64,000 nucleotides of DNA from Candidatus Izemoplasmatales bacterium (GTDB lineage Bacteria > Bacillota_I > Bacilli_A > Izemoplasmatales > Hujiaoplasmataceae). Each line of letters opens with the position of its first letter. Position 1 is the stretch's first letter. Made by a program: the position numbers and the translations under genes. Positions 33,006 through 40,883 of this stretch are shown piece by piece. The notes beneath the pieces are model-generated. The model did not search any database, was not told the DNA's origin, and was given only the letters and a program-made list of their open reading frames with translations. The DNA is taken from positions 1 to 64,000 of the forward strand of contig JBAZNL010000002.1 of NCBI GenBank assembly GCA_041649275.1, written 5' to 3'.

Positions 33006-34466
33006 GTGGCCAAATTCAAGTCGAACGAAGATTATTTCGCTTATTCGAAGACGCTCTCCGTCATACCGGCGGAGGATCTCGCCGCCCTGCTCATGGCGCA
33101 CAAGATCCGCGTGCCGTTCTACGTGCACCGGTTCGTGCTCAAGGACACGATCTATCCGAAGGTCTTCCAGACGCAGCTCTACCAGACCTATACGGACGAG
33201 GTCAAATACCGTCTGCGCGGATACCACGAGTATTCGCTCTATCTGCTTGAGAAGCTGATCGAGGACTACGGTCTCGACTTCGACGCCGCGCGATACAAGG
33301 AGATCTTCTTCGACCTCCTGTTCCTGAACCGCGAGCTCTACGGCATCCGGGACGCCTTCCTGAACGACCTCGACAAGCTGAAATACAAATACGCCGTCGA
33401 CTTCGAGAAGATCGGGTACCGCGACTTCATCGCGAAGTTCGGCGTCCTGTTCTATGAACCCGCCGGATATCTCGACGGCGTCAACCTCGGCATCCTCAAG
33501 GACGTCCTGGTGCATTCGTGCACGCTCGGCGACCTCCGCGGCATCGGCGAGAAGTACGGCGTCAAGATCCCCCGCCGCATCAACAAGTTCCAGCTGGTCG
33601 ACATCCTCGCCAAGCGGTTCCGCCTGTCGCAGGCCGAAATCGACCTGATCAACGGCAAGTCGGTCCTCGAACTCGAGATCTACGCCAAGGAGAAGGGCTT
33701 CAGCATCTCCATCGACCTGAAGAAGAGCGACATGGTCGAATTCCTCGTCTTCTCGCTCAACCTCTACCACGTCGAGGTGGCGCGCGACGCCCACAACTAC
33801 CAGGTCCCGCTGTCCGCCGACATCGACGCCGTCGTGATCGACGGAATCGATTTCGTCCAGAACGATCAGGACATCCCGGTCGAAGGCTACGTCGCCCCGG
33901 TCAAATCCGAACCGAAGCCCGAAGCCGCACCCGAACCGAAGCCCGAACCCGCCGTCGTCCAGGAAGAAGAGGTCGAGGCGCCGGCGCCGATGCGCCAGCC
34001 CGAACCCGCGCCCGCCGAGGAGAAGAAGCCCGAGCCCGTCGCCGAAGCCAAACCCGCACCCGGGCCCGTGCCGGAACCCGAACCCGCGCCAAAGCCCGTG
34101 CCGGAACCCGAGCCTGCGCCGAAGCCCGAACCGGAGCCCGTCCGCGAGGAACCGAAGCCGGAACCCGAACCCGTCCGCGAGGAGCCCAAGCCCGAACCGG
34201 CGAAGGAACCCGAACCCGCCCGCAAGCCGGTCCCCCTCTCCGGACCCGAAGCCTACGACTTCTCCGACGAGGAACGCGGCCTGCTCGACGAGAAGATCAA
34301 CCAGATCATCCGCAAGTACAACAAGAGGCGCCGTCAGAAGACGTTCTGGATCGTCTTCGCGAGCGTTCTCGGCGCCGCGATCCTCGGATTCGCCGGATAC
34401 GTCGCGCTGTATTACTACGCCATCGATCCGGGCAACCTTCCGCCGTTCCTCCAAAGCCTCTTCTGA
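33006..34466 (+). CDS. Putative tail-anchored membrane protein with SAP/Rho-N-like motifs and Pro-Glu repeat linker
   Basis: 486 residues, unknown family. Helical N-terminal domain (1-290). Inside it are two segments that resemble SAP/HeH-type nucleic-acid-binding motifs: TLGDLRGIGEKYGVKIPRRI plus NKFQLVDILAKRF (about 172-204), and SVLELEIYAKEKGFSISI plus DLKKSDMVEFLVF (about 219-250). A low-complexity linker rich in PEP, EPKPEP and PEPAPKP units follows (about 295-410). Then comes a basic stretch KYNKRRRQK and one membrane segment (about 445-467). With no signal peptide, the N-terminus should be cytoplasmic. GTG 33006 is preceded by GAGGGTG. It lies upstream of mutS, 28 nt apart. Tethering DNA or RNA to the membrane is inference only. 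Confidence 0.72.
   Translation: MAKFKSNEDYFAYSKTLSVIPAEDLAALLMAHKIRVPFYVHRFVLKDTIYPKVFQTQLYQTYTDEVKYRLRGYHEYSLYLLEKLIEDYGLDFDAARYKEIFFDLLFLNRELYGIRDAFLNDLDKLKYKYAVDFEKIGYRDFIAKFGVLFYEPAGYLDGVNLGILKDVLVHSCTLGDLRGIGEKYGVKIPRRINKFQLVDILAKRFRLSQAEIDLINGKSVLELEIYAKEKGFSISIDLKKSDMVEFLVFSLNLYHVEVARDAHNYQVPLSADIDAVVIDGIDFVQNDQDIPVEGYVAPVKSEPKPEAAPEPKPEPAVVQEEEVEAPAPMRQPEPAPAEEKKPEPVAEAKPAPGPVPEPEPAPKPVPEPEPAPKPEPEPVREEPKPEPEPVREEPKPEPAKEPEPARKPVPLSGPEAYDFSDEERGLLDEKINQIIRKYNKRRRQKTFWIVFASVLGAAILGFAGYVALYYYAIDPGNLPPFLQSLF
33905..34235 (+). repeat. Pro-Glu-Lys-rich coding repeat
   Basis: Imperfect short tandem units of the GAACCCGAACCG and AAGCCCGAACCC type encode the PEP/EPKPEP linker of the SAP-like protein. 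It is a likely site of length variation by replication slippage. Confidence 0.75.
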
Positions 34467-34494
34467 TCCCTACGCCAAGGCGGGGTGACACTCC

Positions 34495-37080
34495 ATGGAA
34501 ACGAACAAGAACGGCTTCACCCCCATGATGCAACAATATCTCGATATCAAAAAAGACTATATGGACTTTATAGTCTTTTTTCGACTTGGGGACTTCTACG
34601 AGATGTTCTTCGGCGATGCCGCGATTGCGGCGAAGGAACTCGAAATCGTCCTGACGGGACGCGACGCCGGCCAGGAGGAGCGGGTGCCGATGTGCGGCGT
34701 TCCCTTCCACGCCGTCGACGTCTACATCGAGCGTCTCGTCGAGAAGGGCTTCAAGGTCTGCGTCGTCGAACAGCTCGAGGATCCCGCGCTCGCCAAGGGT
34801 CTCGTCAAGCGCGACGTGATCAAGCTCGTGACCCCCGGAACGATCGTCGGTCCCGCTTCGCTCGACGAGAAGTCGAACAACTACATCGCCTCCGTGACCG
34901 AGTCGAAGGCCGGGTTCACGATCGCCTACGCCGACCTTTCGACGGGCCAGAACTGCCTCGTGACGACGCCGCGCGACGCCGACCTGATGGGGAACGAGCT
35001 CGTGAACCTGCAGGTGCGCGAGATCGTCGTCGGCTCGAAGTTCAGCCAACGCCTCCTGCGCCGCCAGTTCTCCGAACATCCGCTCACGGTGACGGTCTCC
35101 GACGACGTCGACCTCCCTGCGCTCTACCGCGGACTGGCCGGCGAAATCTACGACAAGGAATCGCTCGAGACCTTCGGGCGCCTCGTCAACTACATGGTCC
35201 GCACCCAGAAGACGGAACTGCTCCACCTGCAGAAGCTGCAGCGCTTCGAGGCGACCTCCTACCTCCGCATCGACGCCAACTCCAAGCGCAACCTCGAACT
35301 CGTCGAGACGGCGCGCTACATGAACCGCCGCGGGTCGCTCTTCTGGCTCCTCGACCGCTGCCGCACCGCGCTCGGGTCGCGCTTCCTCAAGCAGACGATC
35401 CTGCGACCGCTCGTCGACCGCAGGCGGATCGAGAACCGCTTCTCGCTCATCGAGGCGCTCAACGACGATTTCGTCGTGCGCGACGAGCTCGGCGGCAGCC
35501 TCGCGGAAGTCTACGACCTCGAGCGCATCGTCGGCCGCCTCTCGTTCGGAACCGCCAACGCCAAGGACCTCGTCAACCTCGCCCGCTCGCTTCGGGCGAT
35601 GCCGTCGATCAGGACGGCGATGGAACGCCTCGACAACGCCTACGCCCGCGAGATCGTGGCCGGCACGGAGACGCTCCAGGAGCTCGCCGACGCGATCGAG
35701 ACCGCAATCGTCGAAAACCCGCCGCTCTCGGTCCGCGAGGGCGGCATCATCCGTCCCGGCTACTCCGCCGACCTCGACCGTCTCCGCGGCGACGCCGTCG
35801 GCGGCCGCGACTGGCTGTCCGAGTTCGAGAAGAACGAGCGCGAGCGCACCGGCATCAGGAAGCTGCGCGTCGGCTACAACCGCGTCTTCGGCTACTACAT
35901 CGAGATCACCAAGGGCCAGCTCGACCTCGTCAGGGACGAGTTCGGCTACGAGCGCAAGCAGACGCTCGCCAACTCCGAGCGTTACGTGACGCCCGAACTG
36001 CGCGAGAAGGAAGCGCTCATCGTCGGCTCCGAGGAGGACGCCGTCAGGCTCGAGTACGACCTCTTCGTCGCCCTCCGCGACGCCGCCAAGGCAAAGACCG
36101 AGGGACTTCAGGCGCTGGCACGCGCCGTCGCCGAGATCGACATGGTGCTTTCGTTCGCTGCCGTCTCCGCGGAAAACGGCTACGTCCGGCCCGTCATCGT
36201 CGAGGGCCGCGGCGTCGAGATCCTCGGCGGACGCCATCCCGTGGTCGAAAAGACGCTCGTCGACGAGCGCTTCGTCAAGAACGACGTCGTCATGGGCGAG
36301 AAGACCTCGATCCTGCTCATCACCGGACCGAACATGTCGGGCAAGTCGACGTACATGCGGCAGTTCGCGGTGATGGTCGTGATGATGCAGATGGGATGCT
36401 TCCTGCCGTGCGATTCGGCGCGGCTGCCGCTGTTCGACCAGATCTTCACCCGCATCGGCGCCGCCGACGACCTGACCGGCGGGAAATCGACCTTCATGGT
36501 CGAGATGCTCGAGGTCAACTTCGCCCTCCAGAACGCCACCGAACGCTCCCTCGTCCTCTTCGACGAGATCGGGCGCGGCACCGCCACCTATGACGGCATG
36601 GCGCTCGCGCAGGCGATCATCGAATACGCCCATCACCGTCTCAAGGCCAAGATCCTCTTCGCCACCCACTACCATGAACTCACCTACCTCGAGGACGATC
36701 TGAAGGCGCTCCACAACGTCCACGTCCTCGCCCGCGAGGAGAAGGGCGGCATCGTCTTCCTCCACAAGGTCGAAGACGGACCCACCGACCGGTCTTACGG
36801 GATCCACGTCGCCCGGCTGGCGAAACTGCCGGCGGCGGTCGTCGCCCGCGCCGACGCGATCCTGCTCGAACTCGAGAAGAACCACGGCACGAACGTGATC
36901 AAGCCGCAGGACACGACCCTCTTCAACTTCGAGGCCGCCGCGGAGGCGGACGCGTCGATTCCCGCCGAGTACGACCCGATCGTCGAGCAGCTCAAGGCGC
37001 TCGACGTGAACGAACTGACGCCGCTCAAGGCGATGAACATCCTCGCCGACGTCGTCGCCGAGCTCAACCGCAAAAGATAA
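34495..37080 (+). CDS. mutS: DNA mismatch repair protein MutS
   Basis: 861 residues, normal for the family. Mismatch-recognition FYE is in RLGDFYEMFFG (34-36). Core and lever domains follow, then the ATPase with Walker A GPNMSGKST (near 613), Walker B LVLFDEIGRGT and HYHELTYL. It binds mismatches and recruits MutL, encoded 21 nt downstream. Codons 19-29 (34549-34581) form a perfect 13-bp stem with flanking A6 and T6 using AAA, TTT and ATA codons that are uncommon in this genome. Confidence 0.97.
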   Translation: METNKNGFTPMMQQYLDIKKDYMDFIVFFRLGDFYEMFFGDAAIAAKELEIVLTGRDAGQEERVPMCGVPFHAVDVYIERLVEKGFKVCVVEQLEDPALAKGLVKRDVIKLVTPGTIVGPASLDEKSNNYIASVTESKAGFTIAYADLSTGQNCLVTTPRDADLMGNELVNLQVREIVVGSKFSQRLLRRQFSEHPLTVTVSDDVDLPALYRGLAGEIYDKESLETFGRLVNYMVRTQKTELLHLQKLQRFEATSYLRIDANSKRNLELVETARYMNRRGSLFWLLDRCRTALGSRFLKQTILRPLVDRRRIENRFSLIEALNDDFVVRDELGGSLAEVYDLERIVGRLSFGTANAKDLVNLARSLRAMPSIRTAMERLDNAYAREIVAGTETLQELADAIETAIVENPPLSVREGGIIRPGYSADLDRLRGDAVGGRDWLSEFEKNERERTGIRKLRVGYNRVFGYYIEITKGQLDLVRDEFGYERKQTLANSERYVTPELREKEALIVGSEEDAVRLEYDLFVALRDAAKAKTEGLQALARAVAEIDMVLSFAAVSAENGYVRPVIVEGRGVEILGGRHPVVEKTLVDERFVKNDVVMGEKTSILLITGPNMSGKSTYMRQFAVMVVMMQMGCFLPCDSARLPLFDQIFTRIGAADDLTGGKSTFMVEMLEVNFALQNATERSLVLFDEIGRGTATYDGMALAQAIIEYAHHRLKAKILFATHYHELTYLEDDLKALHNVHVLAREEKGGIVFLHKVEDGPTDRSYGIHVARLAKLPAAVVARADAILLELEKNHGTNVIKPQDTTLFNFEAAAEADASIPAEYDPIVEQLKALDVNELTPLKAMNILADVVAELNRKR
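34549..34581. other. Terminator-like 13-bp stem inside the mutS coding start
   Basis: AAAAAAGACTATA (34549-34561) is the exact reverse complement of TATAGTCTTTTTT (34569-34581), with a 7-nt loop. The stem ends in A6 on one side and T6 on the other, so it looks like a bidirectional terminator, although only two pairs are G-C. It spans codons 19-29 of mutS. Confidence 0.7.
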
Positions 37081-37101
37081 CGTCACGAAAGGAGGCCGCC
37101 C

Positions 37102-38805
37102 ATGGGCCAGATCGTCCGTCTCGATCCGCATCTGTCCAACATGATCGCCGCCGGCGAGGTCGTCGAACGCGTCGGCAACGTCGTCAAGGAACTCGTCGAG
37201 AACGCCCTGGATGCCGGATCCCGGCGCATCGGCGTCTCGCTCCGCGAAGCCGGCCTCGCGCAGATCCGCGTCGAGGACGACGGGTGCGGCATGGATGCCG
37301 CGGACGCCGCCCTCGCCTTCGAACGTCACGCCACCTCCAAGATCAGGACCGAGCGCGACCTCTTCCGGATCGCCACCCTCGGGTTCCGCGGCGAGGCCCT
37401 GCCTTCGATCGCCGCCGTCGCCGCGGTGGAACTCGTCACTTCGATGGGCGACGCCGCCGGCCGGAAGGTCGCCTGGAAGGAAGGACGGCTCGTCGCGGAT
37501 GAGGTCTCGGCCGCCGCGAAAGGCACCGTCGTGACCGTCTCGCGTCTGTTCTTCAACACCCCCGCCCGCCTCAAATTCGTGAAGTCGCCCGAGGCTGAAC
37601 TCGCCTTCATCGTCGAGCTCGTCGACAAGTACGCGATCACCCGCCCGGACGTGGCGTTTTCGCTCGAGAACGACGGCCGGACGCTTCTGCGTACCCGTGG
37701 AAACGGCGACGCCGTCGAAACCCTCGCCGCCGTCTACGGCGTCGGCGTCGCGAAGGCGATGCGCCCCTACGCCGGTCGCGGCCGCGACTATCGCGTGAGC
37801 GGACTTCTCGCCGAACCGCTCGTCCACCGCGCCTCCCGCGCCTACGTCACGATCTCGGTCAACGGGCGCGTGGTGCGCAGCCAGCGCGCCGTCCAGGCGA
37901 TCATCGACGGTTACGGCCAGTCGCTCCCGCACGGACGGTATCCGATCGCCACGCTCGACATCGCCGCCGATCCCTCGCTTCTCGACGTCAACGTCCACCC
38001 CACCAAACTCGAGGTCAAGTTCTCGGAGGAGGCGGAACTCTGGCGGCTCGTCGAGGCGAGCGTCGCGGCGGCGCTCCGCGACGTCCGCGTCATTCTCCCG
38101 GCGACGCGTCCCGAGGAGACCCCGAAGGAGGTCTTCCAGCCGTCCTTCGCCCTCGGCGATTCCGAACCGGAGACGCCCGCGGTCGCAGAACCCGCCGTCA
38201 TCTATGAAGCGCCCGTCGACGCCTCATTCCCCGTCTTCGACTACATCGGTCAGTTCGCGGGCACCTACCTGCTCTTCCAGAACGCCGAGGGACTCCACCT
38301 CGTCGACCAGCACGCCGCCGCCGAGCGGATCCGCTATGAACGCTACGCCCGGAGCATGGGGGCGCCGCTTGCGGCCGTCTACGAGGTCCTGATCCCGATC
38401 GACCTCGGTCTCTCGAACGCCGACGGGATCGCCGCGACGGCGGTATCCGCCGAACTCGCCGCGCTCGGCGTGACGGTCGACGTCGGTTCAGACTCATCGA
38501 CCGCCGTGACCCGCGTCCCGGCCTGGTTCCCCCGCGGCATGGAAGCCGAATACGTCGAGACGATCCTCGCGACGATCCATTCGGAGCGGACGCTTTCGAC
38601 GGCGGCGGTCCGCGACGAACTCGCGAAGTCGCTCGCCTGCAAGCGTTCGATCAAGGCGAACCGGTACATCAACGAAGGCGAAGTCCGGACGCTGCTCTCG
38701 GAACTCGCGAAGTGCGAACATCCCTACACCTGCCCCCACGGGCGTCCGATCATCGTCAGGATCGGCGTCCGGGAGATCGAGAAATGGTTCAAGCGGATTC
38801 CCTGA
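37102..38805 (+). CDS. mutL: DNA mismatch repair protein MutL (with endonuclease motif)
   Basis: 567 residues. GHKL ATPase motifs are VVKELVENALDAGS, VEDDGCGMD, FERHATSKI and GFRGEALPSI. The short linker is followed by a C-terminal domain with DQHAAAERIRYE, fitting the DQHA-x2-E-x4-E metal site of nicking MutL. ACKRSIKA and CPHGRP complete the zinc site. A latent endonuclease is expected in bacteria without MutH. GAAAGGAGG lies ahead of ATG 37102, in operon with mutS and miaA. Confidence 0.96.
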   Translation: MGQIVRLDPHLSNMIAAGEVVERVGNVVKELVENALDAGSRRIGVSLREAGLAQIRVEDDGCGMDAADAALAFERHATSKIRTERDLFRIATLGFRGEALPSIAAVAAVELVTSMGDAAGRKVAWKEGRLVADEVSAAAKGTVVTVSRLFFNTPARLKFVKSPEAELAFIVELVDKYAITRPDVAFSLENDGRTLLRTRGNGDAVETLAAVYGVGVAKAMRPYAGRGRDYRVSGLLAEPLVHRASRAYVTISVNGRVVRSQRAVQAIIDGYGQSLPHGRYPIATLDIAADPSLLDVNVHPTKLEVKFSEEAELWRLVEASVAAALRDVRVILPATRPEETPKEVFQPSFALGDSEPETPAVAEPAVIYEAPVDASFPVFDYIGQFAGTYLLFQNAEGLHLVDQHAAAERIRYERYARSMGAPLAAVYEVLIPIDLGLSNADGIAATAVSAELAALGVTVDVGSDSSTAVTRVPAWFPRGMEAEYVETILATIHSERTLSTAAVRDELAKSLACKRSIKANRYINEGEVRTLLSELAKCEHPYTCPHGRPIIVRIGVREIEKWFKRIP

Positions 38806-39719
38806 CGGTGCCGGTCGTCGCTGTCGTCGGCCCGACCGCGGTCGGGAAGTCCGCCCTCGGGATCGCGATCGCGCGTCGTTTCGGCGGCGAAGTCGTCTCC
38901 GGCGACGCATATCAGTTCTACCGCGGGATGGACGTCGGCACCGCCAAGACGCCCGTCGCCGAGCGCGGCGGGATCGTCCATCGCCTGATCGACATCCTCG
39001 AGCCGGACGCGCCCTTCTCGGTCGCCGACTACCAGCGTCTCGTCCGCGCGGAAATCGCGGCCGTGCAAGCCTCCGGACAACTGCCCGTCCTCGTCGGCGG
39101 CTCCGGCCTCTACGTCCAGGCGGCGCTTTACGACTATCGCTTCGCCGGCGTCGGCCGCGACCGGACTCCCGACGGCTTCTACGACGCGCTCTCGACGTTC
39201 GAACTCCACGGGCTGCTCGCGACGCGCCATCCGGCGCTCGCCGAGACGATCGAACCCGAGAACCGGCGGCGGATCCTCCGGATGCTCGAGATCGCCGCGA
39301 CGGCGTCCGAAGAAGAAATCGACCGCACCTCGGGAAAGAACCCGTACTATCCGGACCTCGTCGTCGTCGGTCTGACGATGGATCGCCCGGCGCTTTCCGC
39401 AAGAATATCGGCGCGGGTCGACGCGATGGTCGCAGGCGGCCTCGTCGAGGAGGCGCGACGGCTCTATGACCGCGGAATCCGCGGGCAGGCCGCGGCCGCG
39501 ATCGGCTACCGCGAACTCTTCGCCCATTTCGATGGTGCGCTGTCGCTTCCGCAGGCCGTCGAAGCGATCAAGGTCCATACCCGCCAGTACGCCAAGCGGC
39601 AGATGACGTGGTTTCGGAACCGGATGAATGCGACCTGGTTCACGGTCGACCCGGACCGCTTCGAGGAATGCGTCGCCCGGGTCCTCGACCACCTCGAAGG
39701 AAGGCTCGGAACACGATGA
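38784..39719 (+). CDS. miaA: tRNA dimethylallyltransferase MiaA
   Basis: 311 residues. P-loop GPTAVGKS, SGDAYQFYRGMDVGTAK (the usual Ser in SDSMQVY is Ala), a GGSGLYVQA substrate motif and the RQYAKRQMTWFRN region near the C-terminus. It prenylates A37 of UNN-reading tRNAs, the substrate of MiaB. ATG 38784 overlaps mutL by 22 bp and has a GGGAG element upstream. GTG 38808 is a possible alternative, giving a protein that starts right at the P-loop strand. Confidence 0.94.
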   Translation: MVQADSLTVPVVAVVGPTAVGKSALGIAIARRFGGEVVSGDAYQFYRGMDVGTAKTPVAERGGIVHRLIDILEPDAPFSVADYQRLVRAEIAAVQASGQLPVLVGGSGLYVQAALYDYRFAGVGRDRTPDGFYDALSTFELHGLLATRHPALAETIEPENRRRILRMLEIAATASEEEIDRTSGKNPYYPDLVVVGLTMDRPALSARISARVDAMVAGGLVEEARRLYDRGIRGQAAAAIGYRELFAHFDGALSLPQAVEAIKVHTRQYAKRQMTWFRNRMNATWFTVDPDRFEECVARVLDHLEGRLGTR

Positions 39720-39720
39720 A

Positions 39721-39755
39721 AAAAAGGGATGCGGCGTGAAACCGCATCCCTTTAT
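39721..39755. terminator. Bidirectional terminator between miaA and the rhodanese gene
   Basis: AAAGGGATGCGG/CCGCATCCCTTT with a 7-nt loop, flanked by A5 and T-rich ends. The two genes converge on it. Confidence 0.9.
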
Positions 39756-39765
39756 TGTTCGAAGG

Positions 39766-40164
39766 CTATTCTTCCTTGACGCCGAAGGTCCATGCGGCAA
39801 AGCCGCCCTTGAGGACGTAGACGGGATTGAAGTTCTTCCGGACGAACTTGCGCGAGACCGCACGGACGAGCGGTCCCTGGCGGTCGTCGTAGACGAACAC
39901 CGGCATGTCGGTGCGCAGCTTGGACAGCTGCGAGAAGACCTCGCGCTTCGGAAAATTGCGCGCGCCGTTGATCCGGCGGGCGCCGAACGCCTCGGCGGGA
40001 CGGAGGTCGACGAGCTGACCGCGGCGCATGTTCTTGCGGAACTCCTCGGGATCGAGGACGACGATGCGCTTGTAGTCGTACTGCTTGCGGGTGGCGATGA
40101 GCAGACCGGCGAGCAGACCGACCGAAATCGGCAGCGCCCAGTCCCAGAACGTGGCGAGAAACAT
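39766..40164 (-). CDS. Membrane-anchored degenerate rhodanese-domain protein
   Basis: 132 residues. One N-terminal membrane segment (about 8-24) is followed by a cytoplasmic rhodanese fold with VVLDPEEFRKN, QLVDLRPAEAFGARRINGAR and PVYVLKGGFAAWTFG. The active-site loop reads VYDDRQGP where the catalytic Cys of CxxGxR is expected, so sulfur transfer by the usual mechanism is not possible. The topology resembles YqhL-type proteins of Bacilli, which are functionally undefined. ATG 40164 is favoured over 40173, because AAGGGA touches the latter and lies 9 nt from the former. Confidence 0.85.
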   Translation of the reverse strand: MFLATFWDWALPISVGLLAGLLIATRKQYDYKRIVVLDPEEFRKNMRRGQLVDLRPAEAFGARRINGARNFPKREVFSQLSKLRTDMPVFVYDDRQGPLVRAVSRKFVRKNFNPVYVLKGGFAAWTFGVKEE

Positions 40165-40197
40165 CGGATCCATTCCCTTCTGGCGAAACTACAACCT

Positions 40198-40226
40198 ATT
40201 ATAGTGCCGGAGATTTCTGTTGTCAA
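40198..40226 (-). promoter_or_regulatory. Promoter of the rhodanese-like gene
   Basis: Minus-strand TTGACA (40226-40221), 17 nt, TATAAT (40203-40198): perfect consensus. Its -35 box overlaps that of the divergent efp promoter. Confidence 0.85.
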
Positions 40227-40248
40227 TAAATGATTTTTGTAATATAAT
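40220..40248 (+). promoter_or_regulatory. efp promoter
   Basis: TTGTCA (40220-40225), 17 nt, TATAAT (40243-40248). The leader contains the hairpin GCGGGGC/GCCCCGC with a 3-nt loop (40264-40280) before the GGAGGG ribosome-binding site. Confidence 0.8.
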
Positions 40249-40300
40249 ACGTATGTCATTTTCGCGGGGCGACGCCCCGCTTGCACTCCGGAGGGTAGAC

Positions 40301-40861
40301 ATGATCAACACGAACGAACTCCGCAACGGGATGACCATCCTGTTCGAGGGAAACATCTACATGGTCCTGGAATTCCAGCATCTGAAGACGGCCAAGTCCG
40401 GCGCGATGATGCAGACGAAGCTGCGCAACCTGCGCACCGGCGGCGTCATCTCCAAGACCTTCAACGGCGGCGTCAACCTCGACACCGCGAACGTCACGAA
40501 GACGCAGATGCAGTATCTGTACGCCTCGGGCGACATGCACGTCTTCATGAACAACGACACCTACGAGCAGATCGAGATCCACGCCGATCGGATCCAGAAC
40601 GAGCTGCTCTACCTCACCGAGGGCGTCAACATCACGGTGATGATGTTCGAGGAAGAGGTCCTCGGCATCGAGATGCCGGACAAGGTCGTCCTCGAAGTCG
40701 TCGAATGCGCCGGTGCCGCCCGCGGCAACACCGCATCCAACGCGCAGAAGGAAGCCCTGACGAACACGGGACTCAAGCTGAACGTCCCGCTCTTCATCGA
40801 CCAGGGCGAGAAGATCGTCGTCTCGACCCTCACGGGCAAGTACGACAGCCGCGCCAAATAA
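40301..40861 (+). CDS. efp: Translation elongation factor P
   Basis: 186 residues, full EF-P length with the KOW-like N-terminal domain and two OB domains. The tip loop reads FQHLKTAKSGAMMQTKLRN, which keeps a lysine where EF-P reaches the peptidyl-transfer centre. It relieves ribosome stalls at polyproline, relevant to the proline-rich linker encoded at 33.9 kb. ATG 40301 is preceded by GGAGGGTAGAC. No EpmA/EpmB or YmfI-type modifying enzyme lies in the window. Confidence 0.96.
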   Translation: MINTNELRNGMTILFEGNIYMVLEFQHLKTAKSGAMMQTKLRNLRTGGVISKTFNGGVNLDTANVTKTQMQYLYASGDMHVFMNNDTYEQIEIHADRIQNELLYLTEGVNITVMMFEEEVLGIEMPDKVVLEVVECAGAARGNTASNAQKEALTNTGLKLNVPLFIDQGEKIVVSTLTGKYDSRAK

Positions 40862-40883
40862 CCATCCGAGGAGCTGATCGAGC

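Noticed and set aside
33905..34235. Pro-Glu repeat region as a CRISPR or satellite array
   Set aside because: Units are short, irregular and in frame, encoding PEP/EPKPEP; there are no spacers of constant length.
34306..37998. 1,230-residue minus-strand frame opposite mutS and mutL
   Set aside because: Both sense genes carry complete conserved motifs. The antisense frame is open only because of the G/C codon bias.
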